Origin: Desulfobacterales bacterium
GTDB lineage: Bacteria > Desulfobacterota > Desulfobacteria > Desulfobacterales > JAFDCJ01
Direction of reading: 5' to 3'
Length of the DNA: 15,722 nucleotides
Assembly (NCBI GenBank): GCA_020345785.1
Contig: CP070771.1
Location: 3,207,744 to 3,223,465 of the forward strand
Positions 7,066 through 13,162 of this stretch are shown one piece after another. The number at the start of each line of letters is the position of its first letter. Position 1 is the first letter of the stretch. A model generated the notes under the pieces. The model saw only the letters and a list, made by a program, of their open reading frames with translations, was not told the origin of the DNA and did not search any database. Both the position numbers and the translations under genes were made by a program.

Positions 7066-7091
7066 CTTATGGGGTTTATCCCCGCCCGCAA
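7066..7091 (-). repeat. Right terminal inverted repeat of the IVS-like element
   Basis: 26-bp arm complementary to 6594-6621. The remaining 108 bp to the next gene (7092-7199) hold no gene; TTGACA at 7162-7167 is the only promoter-like word. Confidence 0.7.
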
Positions 7092-7199
7092 GGCCTTGAA
7101 TATCGGATAAATCGTTCAGCTTAGGACAAAATATCATAGCGCTAACGGAGGCAACAGGTCCTTGACACAATGCATATGTTTCATCTAATAGGATAGGTT

Positions 7200-8636
7200 A
7201 TGGAAACGATCCTGTTCTTCGTTGCAGCTGCGCTGAGTATTTTGCAAGCCGGTATCGGTCTGAGTTATTTTATTTCCTGCGTCCGGGAACAGGAGACACG
7301 GGCGATGGTGTTTGCGGCAGCCCAGTTTTTGCTCATGCTGGGACTGGTGATCATGCTGTTTTACCTGCAGGCAACCGGTTTTTTCACAACCGGCGCCGGA
7401 TTGTCCGTTTTGATTCTCGGGCTCTTGCTTGCCGGCGGACTTTTGTTTGGTCTGGCCTGGCCGATCGGGTCGGATCAGAACGCCCTGGCAGGTACGAGGG
7501 GGCTTATCGTCGGTCAGGTGGCAAGAGTTGATGAAAGAGATATCGTGTTTGCCCGCAATCGCACCATTCGCCCGGGATCCGACCAATATAAGACTTATTA
7601 CGAATTGCGTCCCGAACATGAACAATTCGATGCCGCCCGCCGGAACAGGGGCGGTCCCCTGGGCAAGCCCGGCACGATAGACAAGCCAAAAGACGGGCCG
7701 AACGTGGCTGCCGCCATGGCTTGTCTTACCATACCGATGCATCTCTCAACGCCCGATAAGTTTAATCCACGGGCATACCCGGAATTCCATGAGCAGCAGG
7801 TGCAGATGCCTCCTGAAACGGCCAGCAGCAGGGTCAAAGGTTACGCGTTGTCCATCGGTGCCGATCTTGTCGGCATTACTGAAATAAACCCCTTGTGGAT
7901 ATATTCCAAACGGGGAGAAATATTCAATGAAAACTGGGATGACTGGGGCCGGCCGATCGAATTAAACCATAAATATGCAGTCGTCTTTGCCACCGAGATG
8001 ACCTTGGACCTGGTGGGTACGGCACCTCATACGCCGACTACCATTGCCTCGATGGCCAATTATGCCCGGGGCGCATTTATTGCGACCCAGCTGGCGGCGT
8101 ATATTGCCAACCTCGGGTATGCCGCAACCGCCAATCATCTGCGGCATTATGATGCTGTGCTGGTGCCGTTGGCGGTCGATGCCGGTCTGGGGGAAACAGG
8201 ACGACTCGGTTATTTGATGACCAGAGATTTCGGTCCGCGGGTCAGGCTGGGAGCGGTGACAACCGATCTTCCGCTGATTCCCGATCAGCCGCTCGACCTG
8301 GGTGTCGCCGATTTTTGCAGAATTTGCAAAAAGTGCGCGGACTGCTGCCCTTCGAATTCCATTCCGCTGGATGACCCCAAAGAGGTCAACGGCACCCTGC
8401 GGTGGAAGCTGAATGCGGAGACCTGTTTTGACTACTGGGGCAAGGTGGGGACGGATTGCAACATCTGCATGCGGGTGTGTCCCTGGAGTCATGCCAGCAC
8501 GTTTCCCCATAGGTTAATCCGGGCCTTAATTACCCGCAACAAGTATGCCAGACGCTTATTTAATCAAATGGACAATATTTTCTACGGACAAACACCCAAA
8601 ACGAAACCGGCTCCGCGTTGGGCGGAATATGAATAG
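7200..8636 (+). CDS. Membrane-anchored reductive-dehalogenase-like protein (corrinoid/2x[4Fe-4S])
   Basis: 478 aa. Residues ~4-26, 36-57 and 66-88 are three hydrophobic helices; there is no twin-arginine signal. The rest resembles reductive dehalogenase catalytic subunits and their cousin QueG: a GADLVGITEINPLWIYS segment (220-236), ANLGYAATAN (303-312), GLGETGRLG then FGPRVRLGAVTTDLPL (344-359), and two iron-sulfur motifs: C373-x2-C376-x2-C379-x3-C383-P and C409-x10-C420-x2-C423-x3-C427-P. Tyr288, before the ARGAF helix, is a candidate for the catalytic Tyr (alignment by eye). Known RdhA enzymes use cobamide to remove halogen reductively, are Tat-exported and need a small three-helix RdhB anchor. 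Here the anchor appears fused N-terminally and no rdhB is nearby. Charged residues between helices 1 and 2 (R29, R34) suggest a cytoplasmic catalytic domain. AGGA lies 6-9 nt before the ATG. Activity is not proven; other cobamide or QueG-like chemistry is possible. Confidence 0.85.
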   Translation: METILFFVAAALSILQAGIGLSYFISCVREQETRAMVFAAAQFLLMLGLVIMLFYLQATGFFTTGAGLSVLILGLLLAGGLLFGLAWPIGSDQNALAGTRGLIVGQVARVDERDIVFARNRTIRPGSDQYKTYYELRPEHEQFDAARRNRGGPLGKPGTIDKPKDGPNVAAAMACLTIPMHLSTPDKFNPRAYPEFHEQQVQMPPETASSRVKGYALSIGADLVGITEINPLWIYSKRGEIFNENWDDWGRPIELNHKYAVVFATEMTLDLVGTAPHTPTTIASMANYARGAFIATQLAAYIANLGYAATANHLRHYDAVLVPLAVDAGLGETGRLGYLMTRDFGPRVRLGAVTTDLPLIPDQPLDLGVADFCRICKKCADCCPSNSIPLDDPKEVNGTLRWKLNAETCFDYWGKVGTDCNICMRVCPWSHASTFPHRLIRALITRNKYARRLFNQMDNIFYGQTPKTKPAPRWAEYE

Positions 8637-8712
8637 CATTTTTTTTGTTGACCAAATTGTTATCGCTAATATATAGCTACATTATAGTCATTGCGGGAGT
8701 TGCGGGGCTAAT

Positions 8713-8740
8713 GGATTGACGAATGTCGAATGTCGAATGA
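8713..8740 (+). repeat. Heptamer array (CGAATGT type)
   Basis: Four in-phase 7-mers: GGATTGA, CGAATGT, CGAATGT, CGAATGA. Confidence 0.75.
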
Positions 8741-8820
8741 AGGAATTCTATCTGTTTTAAAATGTCATCAAGACGGAGCAACACGCGGCGCAAGCGCCTG
8801 CGCTGCGCGAGCGACTTCCA

Positions 8821-8855
8821 CAATTAGTCAATTTTCAATATTCAATTGTCATTTA
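8821..8855 (+). repeat. Heptamer array (TCAATTT type)
   Basis: Five in-phase 7-mers: CAATTAG, TCAATTT, TCAATAT, TCAATTG, TCATTTA. Confidence 0.7.
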
Positions 8856-8873
8856 TTTTGGTTGCGGGATTTT

Positions 8874-8999
8874 GAGCATAGGGCATAGGGTAAAGTGCGG
8901 GCGCATAGAACAAAGAGCATAGATTTAAGTTAAAGGAAAAAGGCGCACGGCTCACGGCACAAGGCATTCGGCTCAAGGCACACGGTGTACGGCAAAAGG
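8874..8999 (+). repeat. Long degenerate heptamer array (NNNANGG type)
   Basis: Eighteen 7-mers in uninterrupted phase. It begins GAGCATA, GGGCATA, GGGTAAA; the last eight (8944-8999) all end in GG (CGCACGG, CTCACGG, CACAAGG, CATTCGG, CTCAAGG, CACACGG, TGTACGG, CAAAAGG). The word drifts while the 7-bp register is kept. Confidence 0.8.
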
Positions 9000-9035
9000 C
9001 TGGGAGGTTGGGAAGCTTAAAGAGGCTGTTTTCTT

Positions 9036-9107
9036 GATACTGGTTTCTGGAGATACTGGATACTGGATACTGGATGCTGGATGCTGGATATAGGTTTCAG
9101 GTTTCAG
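9036..9107 (+). repeat. Heptamer array (GATACTG / GTTTCAG type)
   Basis: Two 7-mers at 9036-9049 (GATACTG, GTTTCTG), a 2-bp slip, then eight in-phase units at 9052-9107: GATACTG three times, GATGCTG twice, GATATAG, GTTTCAG twice. Confidence 0.85.
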
Positions 9108-9196
9108 GTGTCAATTGGAAGGAAAAAGGGTGCTAGTTTATTGTGTTTGCTGTGTTTGTTGAGTTAAAAGGGAGAAAGGAAGAAATGCCAGTTTTT

Positions 9197-9228
9197 TTCT
9201 CAACTTCTTATCTTCTCACCTTCTCACC
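9197..9228 (+). repeat. Octamer array (TTCTCACC type)
   Basis: Four in-phase 8-mers: TTCTCAAC, TTCTTATC, TTCTCACC, TTCTCACC. The only clear array in the window with period 8 instead of 7. Confidence 0.75.
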
Positions 9229-9257
9229 TTCTGTTTTCTGTCAACTGGCTACTGGAA

Positions 9258-9299
9258 CCGATAGCCGATAGCCGATAACCAATAACTAATAACAAATAA
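9258..9299 (+). repeat. Heptamer array (C-N-R-ATA-R type)
   Basis: Six in-phase 7-mers: CCGATAG, CCGATAG, CCGATAA, CCAATAA, CTAATAA, CAAATAA. Same family as the array at 15025-15059. Confidence 0.8.
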
Positions 9300-9312
9300 C
9301 TACTACCGCTTT

Positions 9313-9333
9313 CTGTCATCTGTCGTCTGTCAG
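9313..9333 (+). repeat. Heptamer array (CTGTCAT type)
   Basis: Three in-phase 7-mers, CTGTCAT, CTGTCGT, CTGTCAG, ending 20 bp before the ligase start and 4 bp before its ribosome site region. Confidence 0.7.
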
Positions 9334-9353
9334 CTGAAGAAGGATAGCTGCAA

Positions 9354-10688
9354 ATGAGCGAACAAAAATACTGGAATCCTGTTCTTGAAACCCTTCCACA
9401 GGAAAAAGTACGGCGGCTTCAACTAAAGAAATTTCAAAAGATCTTCAAATGGGCATATGATCATTCGAAATTTCACCGGCGTCTATACGACGCGGCCGGC
9501 CTTAAACCGGAGGATATCCGTTCTTTTGCGGATATTGCGCGGGTTCCCACGGTGGAAAAATCCATGATGCGGGACATTCAGGGCAAAGATCCGTTTCCCT
9601 ACGGTGATGCCCTGTGCGTCCCCTTGGAAGAAGTAACGGTTTTTCGCCAGACCAGCGGCACCACCGGCCAGCCCGTCTATCAGCCGGATACCTGGCAGGA
9701 CTGGGAGTGGTGGATGGAGTGCTGGGCTTACATCCTTTGGGCTCAGGGGTATCGTCCCCGCGACCGGGTCTTTATTCCCTTCGGGTACAATATATTTGTC
9801 GCCTTTTGGGCCGGCCACTATGCGGCCGAAAAGATCGGCTGTGAAGTCATACCAGGCGGAGTTCTGGATACCAAAGCTCGCATTCTTAAAATACAGGAAC
9901 TTAAAGCCACGGCCATGATGGGCACTCCAACCTACATCCTGGGAATGGCCGAGACAGCCCGCATGAAAATGGATATCGATCCGTCCAAGCTGTCTGTCAA
10001 CAAGATTACTTGCGCCGGCGAATGCGGCGCCAGTATTCCCAGCACCAAGAAGCGCCTGGAGGATGCCTGGGGGGCCAAGGTTTTTGACCACGCCGGGGCG
10101 ACCGAAATCGGTGCCTGGTCCTTTGAATGTCAGGATCAACCGGGGGGAATGCATGTTAACGAGGCCCTTTTTCTGGTGGAGATCGCCGATGTGGAAACCG
10201 GAGAAATTATCCAAGAGCCCGGACGGCGAGGAAAAATGATCATTACCGCCCTGGACCGTCAGGCTCAACCGTGCGTGCACTTTGACTCCAAGGACGTTAT
10301 CGAATGGTCGGCCGAACCTTGCTCCTGCGGCCGGACATCGCGCTTGATCAAAGGCGGGATCGTGGGGCGGGCCGATGACATTACCAAGGTCAAAGGGGTC
10401 CTGCTGGCACCGTCGGCCATTGAAGAAGTCGTGCGTGGCATCGACGGGCTGGGCGACGAGTACGAGGTGATCGTCGACAAAGACGGTGATACGGACCGGA
10501 TAAAGCTTAAAGTGGAAGTGTTGCCCGAAGCCCAGGACCAGTGTCAATTAATCGAAGACGAGCTGGCCGATCAGCTCAGATTAAAGACCAATTTACGCTA
10601 TGACCTGGAAATCTGCGGCTGCAACACACTTCCCAGGTACGAGGTCAAGGCCAAGCGGTTTAAAGATCTGCGAAAGAAAAATCAATGA
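9354..10688 (+). CDS. Phenylacetate-CoA ligase (PaaK) family, AMP-forming aryl/acyl-CoA synthetase
   Basis: 444 aa, the usual PaaK length. The family activates aromatic (or other) carboxylic acids with ATP and CoA through an acyl-adenylate in the cytoplasm. Seen: nucleotide loop TSGTTGQP at 100-107; adenine/Mg2+ motif DHAGATEIG at 245-253; a diverged TGD-type motif VHFDSKDV at 308-315; hinge GRADDITKVKG at 338-348; and C-terminal LPRYEVKAKR (426-435), carrying the likely catalytic Lys (K432 or K434). The EPCSCGRT segment with two Cys before the hinge is typical of PaaK relatives. AAGGA is 9-10 nt before the ATG. Its stop overlaps the next start (ATGA). With the dehalogenase-like gene upstream and a TRAP carboxylate transporter downstream, an aromatic or halo-aromatic acid is a reasonable guess; the exact substrate is not readable, so no gene symbol is given. 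Confidence 0.92.
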   Translation: MSEQKYWNPVLETLPQEKVRRLQLKKFQKIFKWAYDHSKFHRRLYDAAGLKPEDIRSFADIARVPTVEKSMMRDIQGKDPFPYGDALCVPLEEVTVFRQTSGTTGQPVYQPDTWQDWEWWMECWAYILWAQGYRPRDRVFIPFGYNIFVAFWAGHYAAEKIGCEVIPGGVLDTKARILKIQELKATAMMGTPTYILGMAETARMKMDIDPSKLSVNKITCAGECGASIPSTKKRLEDAWGAKVFDHAGATEIGAWSFECQDQPGGMHVNEALFLVEIADVETGEIIQEPGRRGKMIITALDRQAQPCVHFDSKDVIEWSAEPCSCGRTSRLIKGGIVGRADDITKVKGVLLAPSAIEEVVRGIDGLGDEYEVIVDKDGDTDRIKLKVEVLPEAQDQCQLIEDELADQLRLKTNLRYDLEICGCNTLPRYEVKAKRFKDLRKKNQ

Positions 10689-10873
10689 ATACGCAATACG
10701 ATTTAAAAAAGATTAATGATAAAATTCGGGTGATGAAACGCACCGCTGAGGAGTTGAACCGGATGGGAGAAAATTTTCCTGCCCTGGCCAGAAACAGCAT
10801 CCGAATTTTAGCCAGTATAAAGATGCTGGAAGTGAATGTTTCCGACCTGGTCGAGTTGGACAGCGAATCGTAG
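10685..10873 (+). CDS. Small protein coupled to the CoA ligase, unknown function
   Basis: 62 aa, beginning in the ATGA overlap with the ligase stop, which implies translational coupling. Seen: highly charged and mostly helical in character (DLKKINDKIRVMKRTAEELNRM, then a second Leu/Ile-rich helix at residues ~33-58), no Cys, no membrane segment, no signal. The heptad-like spacing of Leu, Ile and Met suggests a helical hairpin or coiled coil, perhaps a partner of the ligase. I do not recognise a family. The overlap, codon use like its neighbour and absence of a competing reading make it a likely real gene. Confidence 0.65.
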   Translation: MNTQYDLKKINDKIRVMKRTAEELNRMGENFPALARNSIRILASIKMLEVNVSDLVELDSES

Positions 10874-11190
10874 CCCATTTCAGGTTACGGCTTACTGTCA
10901 AATATCGGCCGTCAAATCAAAATACGTTGCCAGAATTAACCTTGACTTTGGCAACCGTGCAAGGTATCGTCACAGTGCAATTCGAAACATAGTTTTACAC
11001 CATGAGATTGTCTTTTTGTCCGTACGTTAACTGCATGCGTTATATAATTCAAATACTTGAAATGTACTTCCCATATCAACCATTCAGTCAGTAGTCGATA
11101 TCTGAGTTGAAGAAGCAGGTGGTGGAAAGAGATCAAAATCGACATTAGAACCAAGCAGTCTAAATAATTTAAAAAAGGAGGCTCCTTCCC
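10874..11190. other. Intergenic region before the TRAP operon
   Basis: 317 bp without a gene; the short frames here lack ribosome sites. It holds a good promoter candidate (10942-10970), a perfect TATAAT word at 11043-11048 without a good -35, and at the end a strong Shine-Dalgarno (AGGAGG, 11176-11181) lying in a small palindrome AAGGAG-G-CTCCTT (11174-11186), which could partly sequester it. Confidence 0.6.
10942..10970 (+). promoter_or_regulatory. Candidate sigma70 promoter of the TRAP operon
   Basis: TTGACT (10942-10947), exactly 17 bp, TATCGT (10965-10970): 5/6 and 4/6 matches with ideal spacing. It would give a ~215-nt leader before dctP. The TATAAT at 11043 is a competing start. Confidence 0.45.
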
Positions 11191-12288
11191 ATGAAAAAGA
11201 AATTTTTGCTGCTATCTTTGTCTTTGGCCGTCCTAATAAACCTGACACTCGCTTTTCCCAATCTTAATCCCCCGGCATTTGCAGCAGATGTGATTCAATT
11301 AAAATTTGCAAATTATTTTCCGCCTCCGGCCCCCCACTCCAAGATTTGTGAAGATTTCATCGCCGAATTGGAAAAACGCACCGATGGTAGAGTAAAAGTG
11401 CAATACTTTGCCGGAGGATCCTTGTTAAAGGCCACTAGTATGTATGAGGGGGTCGTAACCGGGATAGCAGACATCGGCCTTGCCCATGTCGAGTACACGC
11501 CGGGCCGCTTTCCGGTGACGGAAATCTGTGACCTGCCTCTGGGGTATCCCAGCGGTTGGGTGTCAAACCAGGTGGTCAATGATTTCTATGAGAATTTTAA
11601 ACCTAAAGAGTGGGACAAGGTCCATATTCTTTGGATGCACGCCAGTAATCCCAACGTAGTCATTTCAAAGAAGCCGGTATATAACCTTGACGACATGCGA
11701 GGATTAACGCTGCGGGCGCCGGGACGTGTAGGCGATACCATTAAAGCCCTGGGGGCAACTCCGGCACCGACTCCCATCATGGAAACTTATGATGGAATCG
11801 CAAAAGGTGTGCTCGACGGAGTTAATACGCCTTATGAAACCTTGCGGACGTTCCGGTTTGCCGAAGTAGCCAAGTATGTTACCACCAGTTGGCAGGTGGG
11901 CAACCTCTATACCTTTTATGTGGCAATGAATAAAGACAGCTACAAAAAGTTCCCACCGGACATCAAGGCGATTTTCGATAAGCTTTGCGGCGAATACAAA
12001 GAGCGGATGGCATTGATGTGGAATTCCATCGATTTTGCAGGCAAAAATTTTGCCGCCGAAAAGGGCGTTGAGTTTATCGATCTGGATTCGGCCGAGGCAA
12101 AGAAATGGAAGCAAGCCACTGCGCCCATCATTGAAGACTATGTCAAGAAAATGGTTTCCTCCGGTTACTCCGAGGACGAGGTCAGGGGATGGTTAAAATA
12201 TCTGGATGAACGCATCGAGTACTGGACTCAAAAACAGATCGCGTTGTTCATTAAATCACCAACCGGACCACCGGAGATAAGGCCGTAA
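11191..12288 (+). CDS. dctP: TRAP transporter solute-binding protein, DctP family
   Basis: 365 aa periplasmic receptor that delivers a carboxylate to the DctQM permease. Seen: signal peptide with MKKK, a hydrophobic core at about residues 5-21 and cleavage after AFA/AFAA (31-32); mature start of the DctP fold (IQLKFANYFPPPAPHS); FAGGSLLK at about 73-80; the hallmark GLTLRAPGR with Arg175, the position that salt-bridges the substrate carboxylate in characterised DctP proteins; and DGVNTPYETLRTFRFAEVAKYVT (210-231). The ribosome site AGGAGG is 9 nt from the ATG. It is first of a three-gene TRAP set but is separated from dctQ by 376 bp of structured DNA. The ligand class (organic acid) is inferred from the family; pairing with the CoA ligase suggests an aryl or aliphatic acid. 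Confidence 0.95.
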   Translation: MKKKFLLLSLSLAVLINLTLAFPNLNPPAFAADVIQLKFANYFPPPAPHSKICEDFIAELEKRTDGRVKVQYFAGGSLLKATSMYEGVVTGIADIGLAHVEYTPGRFPVTEICDLPLGYPSGWVSNQVVNDFYENFKPKEWDKVHILWMHASNPNVVISKKPVYNLDDMRGLTLRAPGRVGDTIKALGATPAPTPIMETYDGIAKGVLDGVNTPYETLRTFRFAEVAKYVTTSWQVGNLYTFYVAMNKDSYKKFPPDIKAIFDKLCGEYKERMALMWNSIDFAGKNFAAEKGVEFIDLDSAEAKKWKQATAPIIEDYVKKMVSSGYSEDEVRGWLKYLDERIEYWTQKQIALFIKSPTGPPEIRP

Positions 12289-12305
12289 CTCATTGAATGA
12301 AATTC

Positions 12306-12401
12306 TAATTAATCCGCCTTGAAAAATAGGCTTTTAATAGTTTCACTGTGCGCTTTGAAAACGGAAGAAAGTTGTTAAATCCAAAGCCGGCGGATTAATT
12401 A
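12306..12401 (+). repeat. Inverted repeat TAATTAATCCGCC with 70-bp spacer
   Basis: 12306-12318 and 12389-12401 are perfect 13-bp inverted repeats. A further copy of the first 12 bases (TAATTAATCCGC) is at 12557-12568. The pair could form a large stem-loop in the mRNA after dctP or mark two ends of a small insertion. Confidence 0.65.
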
Positions 12402-12404
12402 CTT

Positions 12405-12421
12405 AATGCTGCGCATTTTTT
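12405..12421 (+). terminator. Weak terminator-like stem with T-run after dctP
   Basis: AATGC-TGC-GCATT (5-bp stem) runs into six T's and more T-rich sequence. It follows directly on the right arm of the 13-bp inverted repeat. Alone the stem is weak; partial termination or processing that leaves more dctP than dctQM message is possible. Confidence 0.35.
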
Positions 12422-12562
12422 CTTTTTATATTTCATATCAGCCACGTGAGAATAAAGAGACATGGCCGGTATTAACAAACTATATGTTATTATCCGATTT
12501 TTAGATGTACTATTTGGCCTTCAGGTGCTTTGTAGCCCGTCATTATTTAAATAAGATAATTA

Positions 12563-12574
12563 ATCCGCGCGGAT
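12563..12574. promoter_or_regulatory. Palindrome ATCCGCGCGGAT
   Basis: Perfect 12-bp palindrome fused to the third ATTAATCCGC copy. CGGATAAAA (12570-12578) also pairs with TTTTATCCG (12614-12622) further down, giving a 9-bp inverted repeat about 40 bp before dctQ. Operator or RNA-structure role inferred. Confidence 0.45.
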
Positions 12575-12664
12575 AAAATTGAAAATTCTCATCATTTTTA
12601 ATAAGGCGGCTATTTTTATCCGTACCTGATAACGCTATTTTTTCAGGGCGGAGTAAGGAATTTT

Positions 12665-13162
12665 ATGAATTTCTTGGAGAAGTTTGAATCATTTAATCGC
12701 AAGCTCAGCGGCTGGTTTGAGCGGGTCGGTGTCTGGGGGCTCCTGTTGATGATGGTGATTACCTGCGCCGACGTATTTGGAGCCAAGCTTTTCCGAAAGC
12801 CGGTTTACGGTGCCCTCGATATCGTCATGCTGGCCCAGGTGGTGGCGGTGGCCTTTGCCACCGCCTTCTCCCTTATAATCGGGCGGCACGTTACCGTTGA
12901 ATTTTTTGTGCCTTTACTTCCGCCGCGACTCCGGGCAATCGTTGATATGGTTATCTCCTTTTTTGGCTTGAGCTTTTTTATATTGATTATTTGGCGCCTT
13001 GCAGCATTCGGCTATTCACTTCAAATCGGCGGCGAAGTCAGCGCCACCATTCGCATACCTCTATATCCGTTTGCTTATGGCATTGCCTTTGCCAGTATTC
13101 CGGTCTCACTGGTTTTTCTGGTCAGAATACTTAGTGCGGCTGTGAGGATTGTCGAAAGATGA
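12665..13162 (+). CDS. dctQ: TRAP transporter small permease, DctQ family
   Basis: 165 aa, normal for DctQ, the four-helix inner-membrane subunit that pairs with DctM and helps dock the loaded binding protein. Seen: an amphipathic N-terminus, then helices at about residues 21-40, 52-75, 89-110 and 130-155; the ITCADVFGAKLFRKPVYG loop after helix 1 and VAFATAFSLIIGRHVTVEFF are typical family segments. AAGGA lies about 6 nt before the ATG. Its last codons overlap the dctM start (ATGA at 13159-13162), so the two permease genes are translationally coupled. Confidence 0.93.
   Translation: MNFLEKFESFNRKLSGWFERVGVWGLLLMMVITCADVFGAKLFRKPVYGALDIVMLAQVVAVAFATAFSLIIGRHVTVEFFVPLLPPRLRAIVDMVISFFGLSFFILIIWRLAAFGYSLQIGGEVSATIRIPLYPFAYGIAFASIPVSLVFLVRILSAAVRIVER

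Larger units (their letters stand above)
6594..7091. mobile_element. IVS-like element with terminal inverted repeats and a decayed four-helix-bundle gene
   Basis: Nested inverted symmetry defines a ~498-bp unit. The outer arms (6594-6621 and 7066-7091) match as inverted repeats with one mismatch and a 2-bp gap; both contain GGCGGG, ATAAACCCC and ATAAG. Inside them, heptamer blocks at 6694-6719 and 7002-7027 are a perfect 26-bp inverted repeat. At the centre, on the minus strand, lies a broken gene of the four-helix-bundle/23S-rRNA-intervening-sequence-protein family. A small protein of this family between long inverted arms is the architecture described for 23S rRNA intervening sequences, but here it is intergenic. 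No clear target-site duplication is visible. It is likely no longer autonomous. Confidence 0.65.
8637..9353. other. Gene-free spacer composed of short degenerate tandem repeats
   Basis: 717 bp with no credible gene on either strand. From 8713 onwards it is a patchwork of 7-bp (locally 8-bp) periodic repeats, listed separately. A GC-rich hairpin-forming word GGCGC-AA-GCGCC is at 8787-8798. GAAGGATAG just before 9354 is the ribosome site of the ligase gene. No convincing terminator follows the dehalogenase stop: bases 8638-8650 are T-rich, but without a stem before them. Confidence 0.7.
12289..12664. other. Structured intergenic region between dctP and dctQ
   Basis: 376 AT-rich bases with no gene but several inverted repeats sharing the word ATTAATCCGC, listed separately. 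Such a gap is unusual, since dctP, dctQ and dctM are normally tightly packed. GGAGTAAGGA just before 12665 is the dctQ ribosome site. Confidence 0.65.

Noticed and set aside
6569..7110. Plus-strand short frames inside the IVS-like element
   Set aside because: They cross inverted repeats and heptamer arrays; the family similarity is on the minus strand.
7162..7191. TTGACA with CTAATA as a promoter for the dehalogenase gene
   Set aside because: The -10 is poor and transcription would start at the ATG itself, excluding the visible ribosome site.
8713..9333. CRISPR array
   Set aside because: Repeats are 7-8 bp with no spacers of constant length and no cas genes.
9483..10547. Long minus-strand open frame of 354 codons
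   Set aside because: Fully antisense to the PaaK-family ligase; composition is that of a shadow frame and it matches no family I recognise.
10942..10965. Sigma54-like TGGCA...GCAA
   Set aside because: The GG-to-GC spacing is 7 instead of 10 bp.
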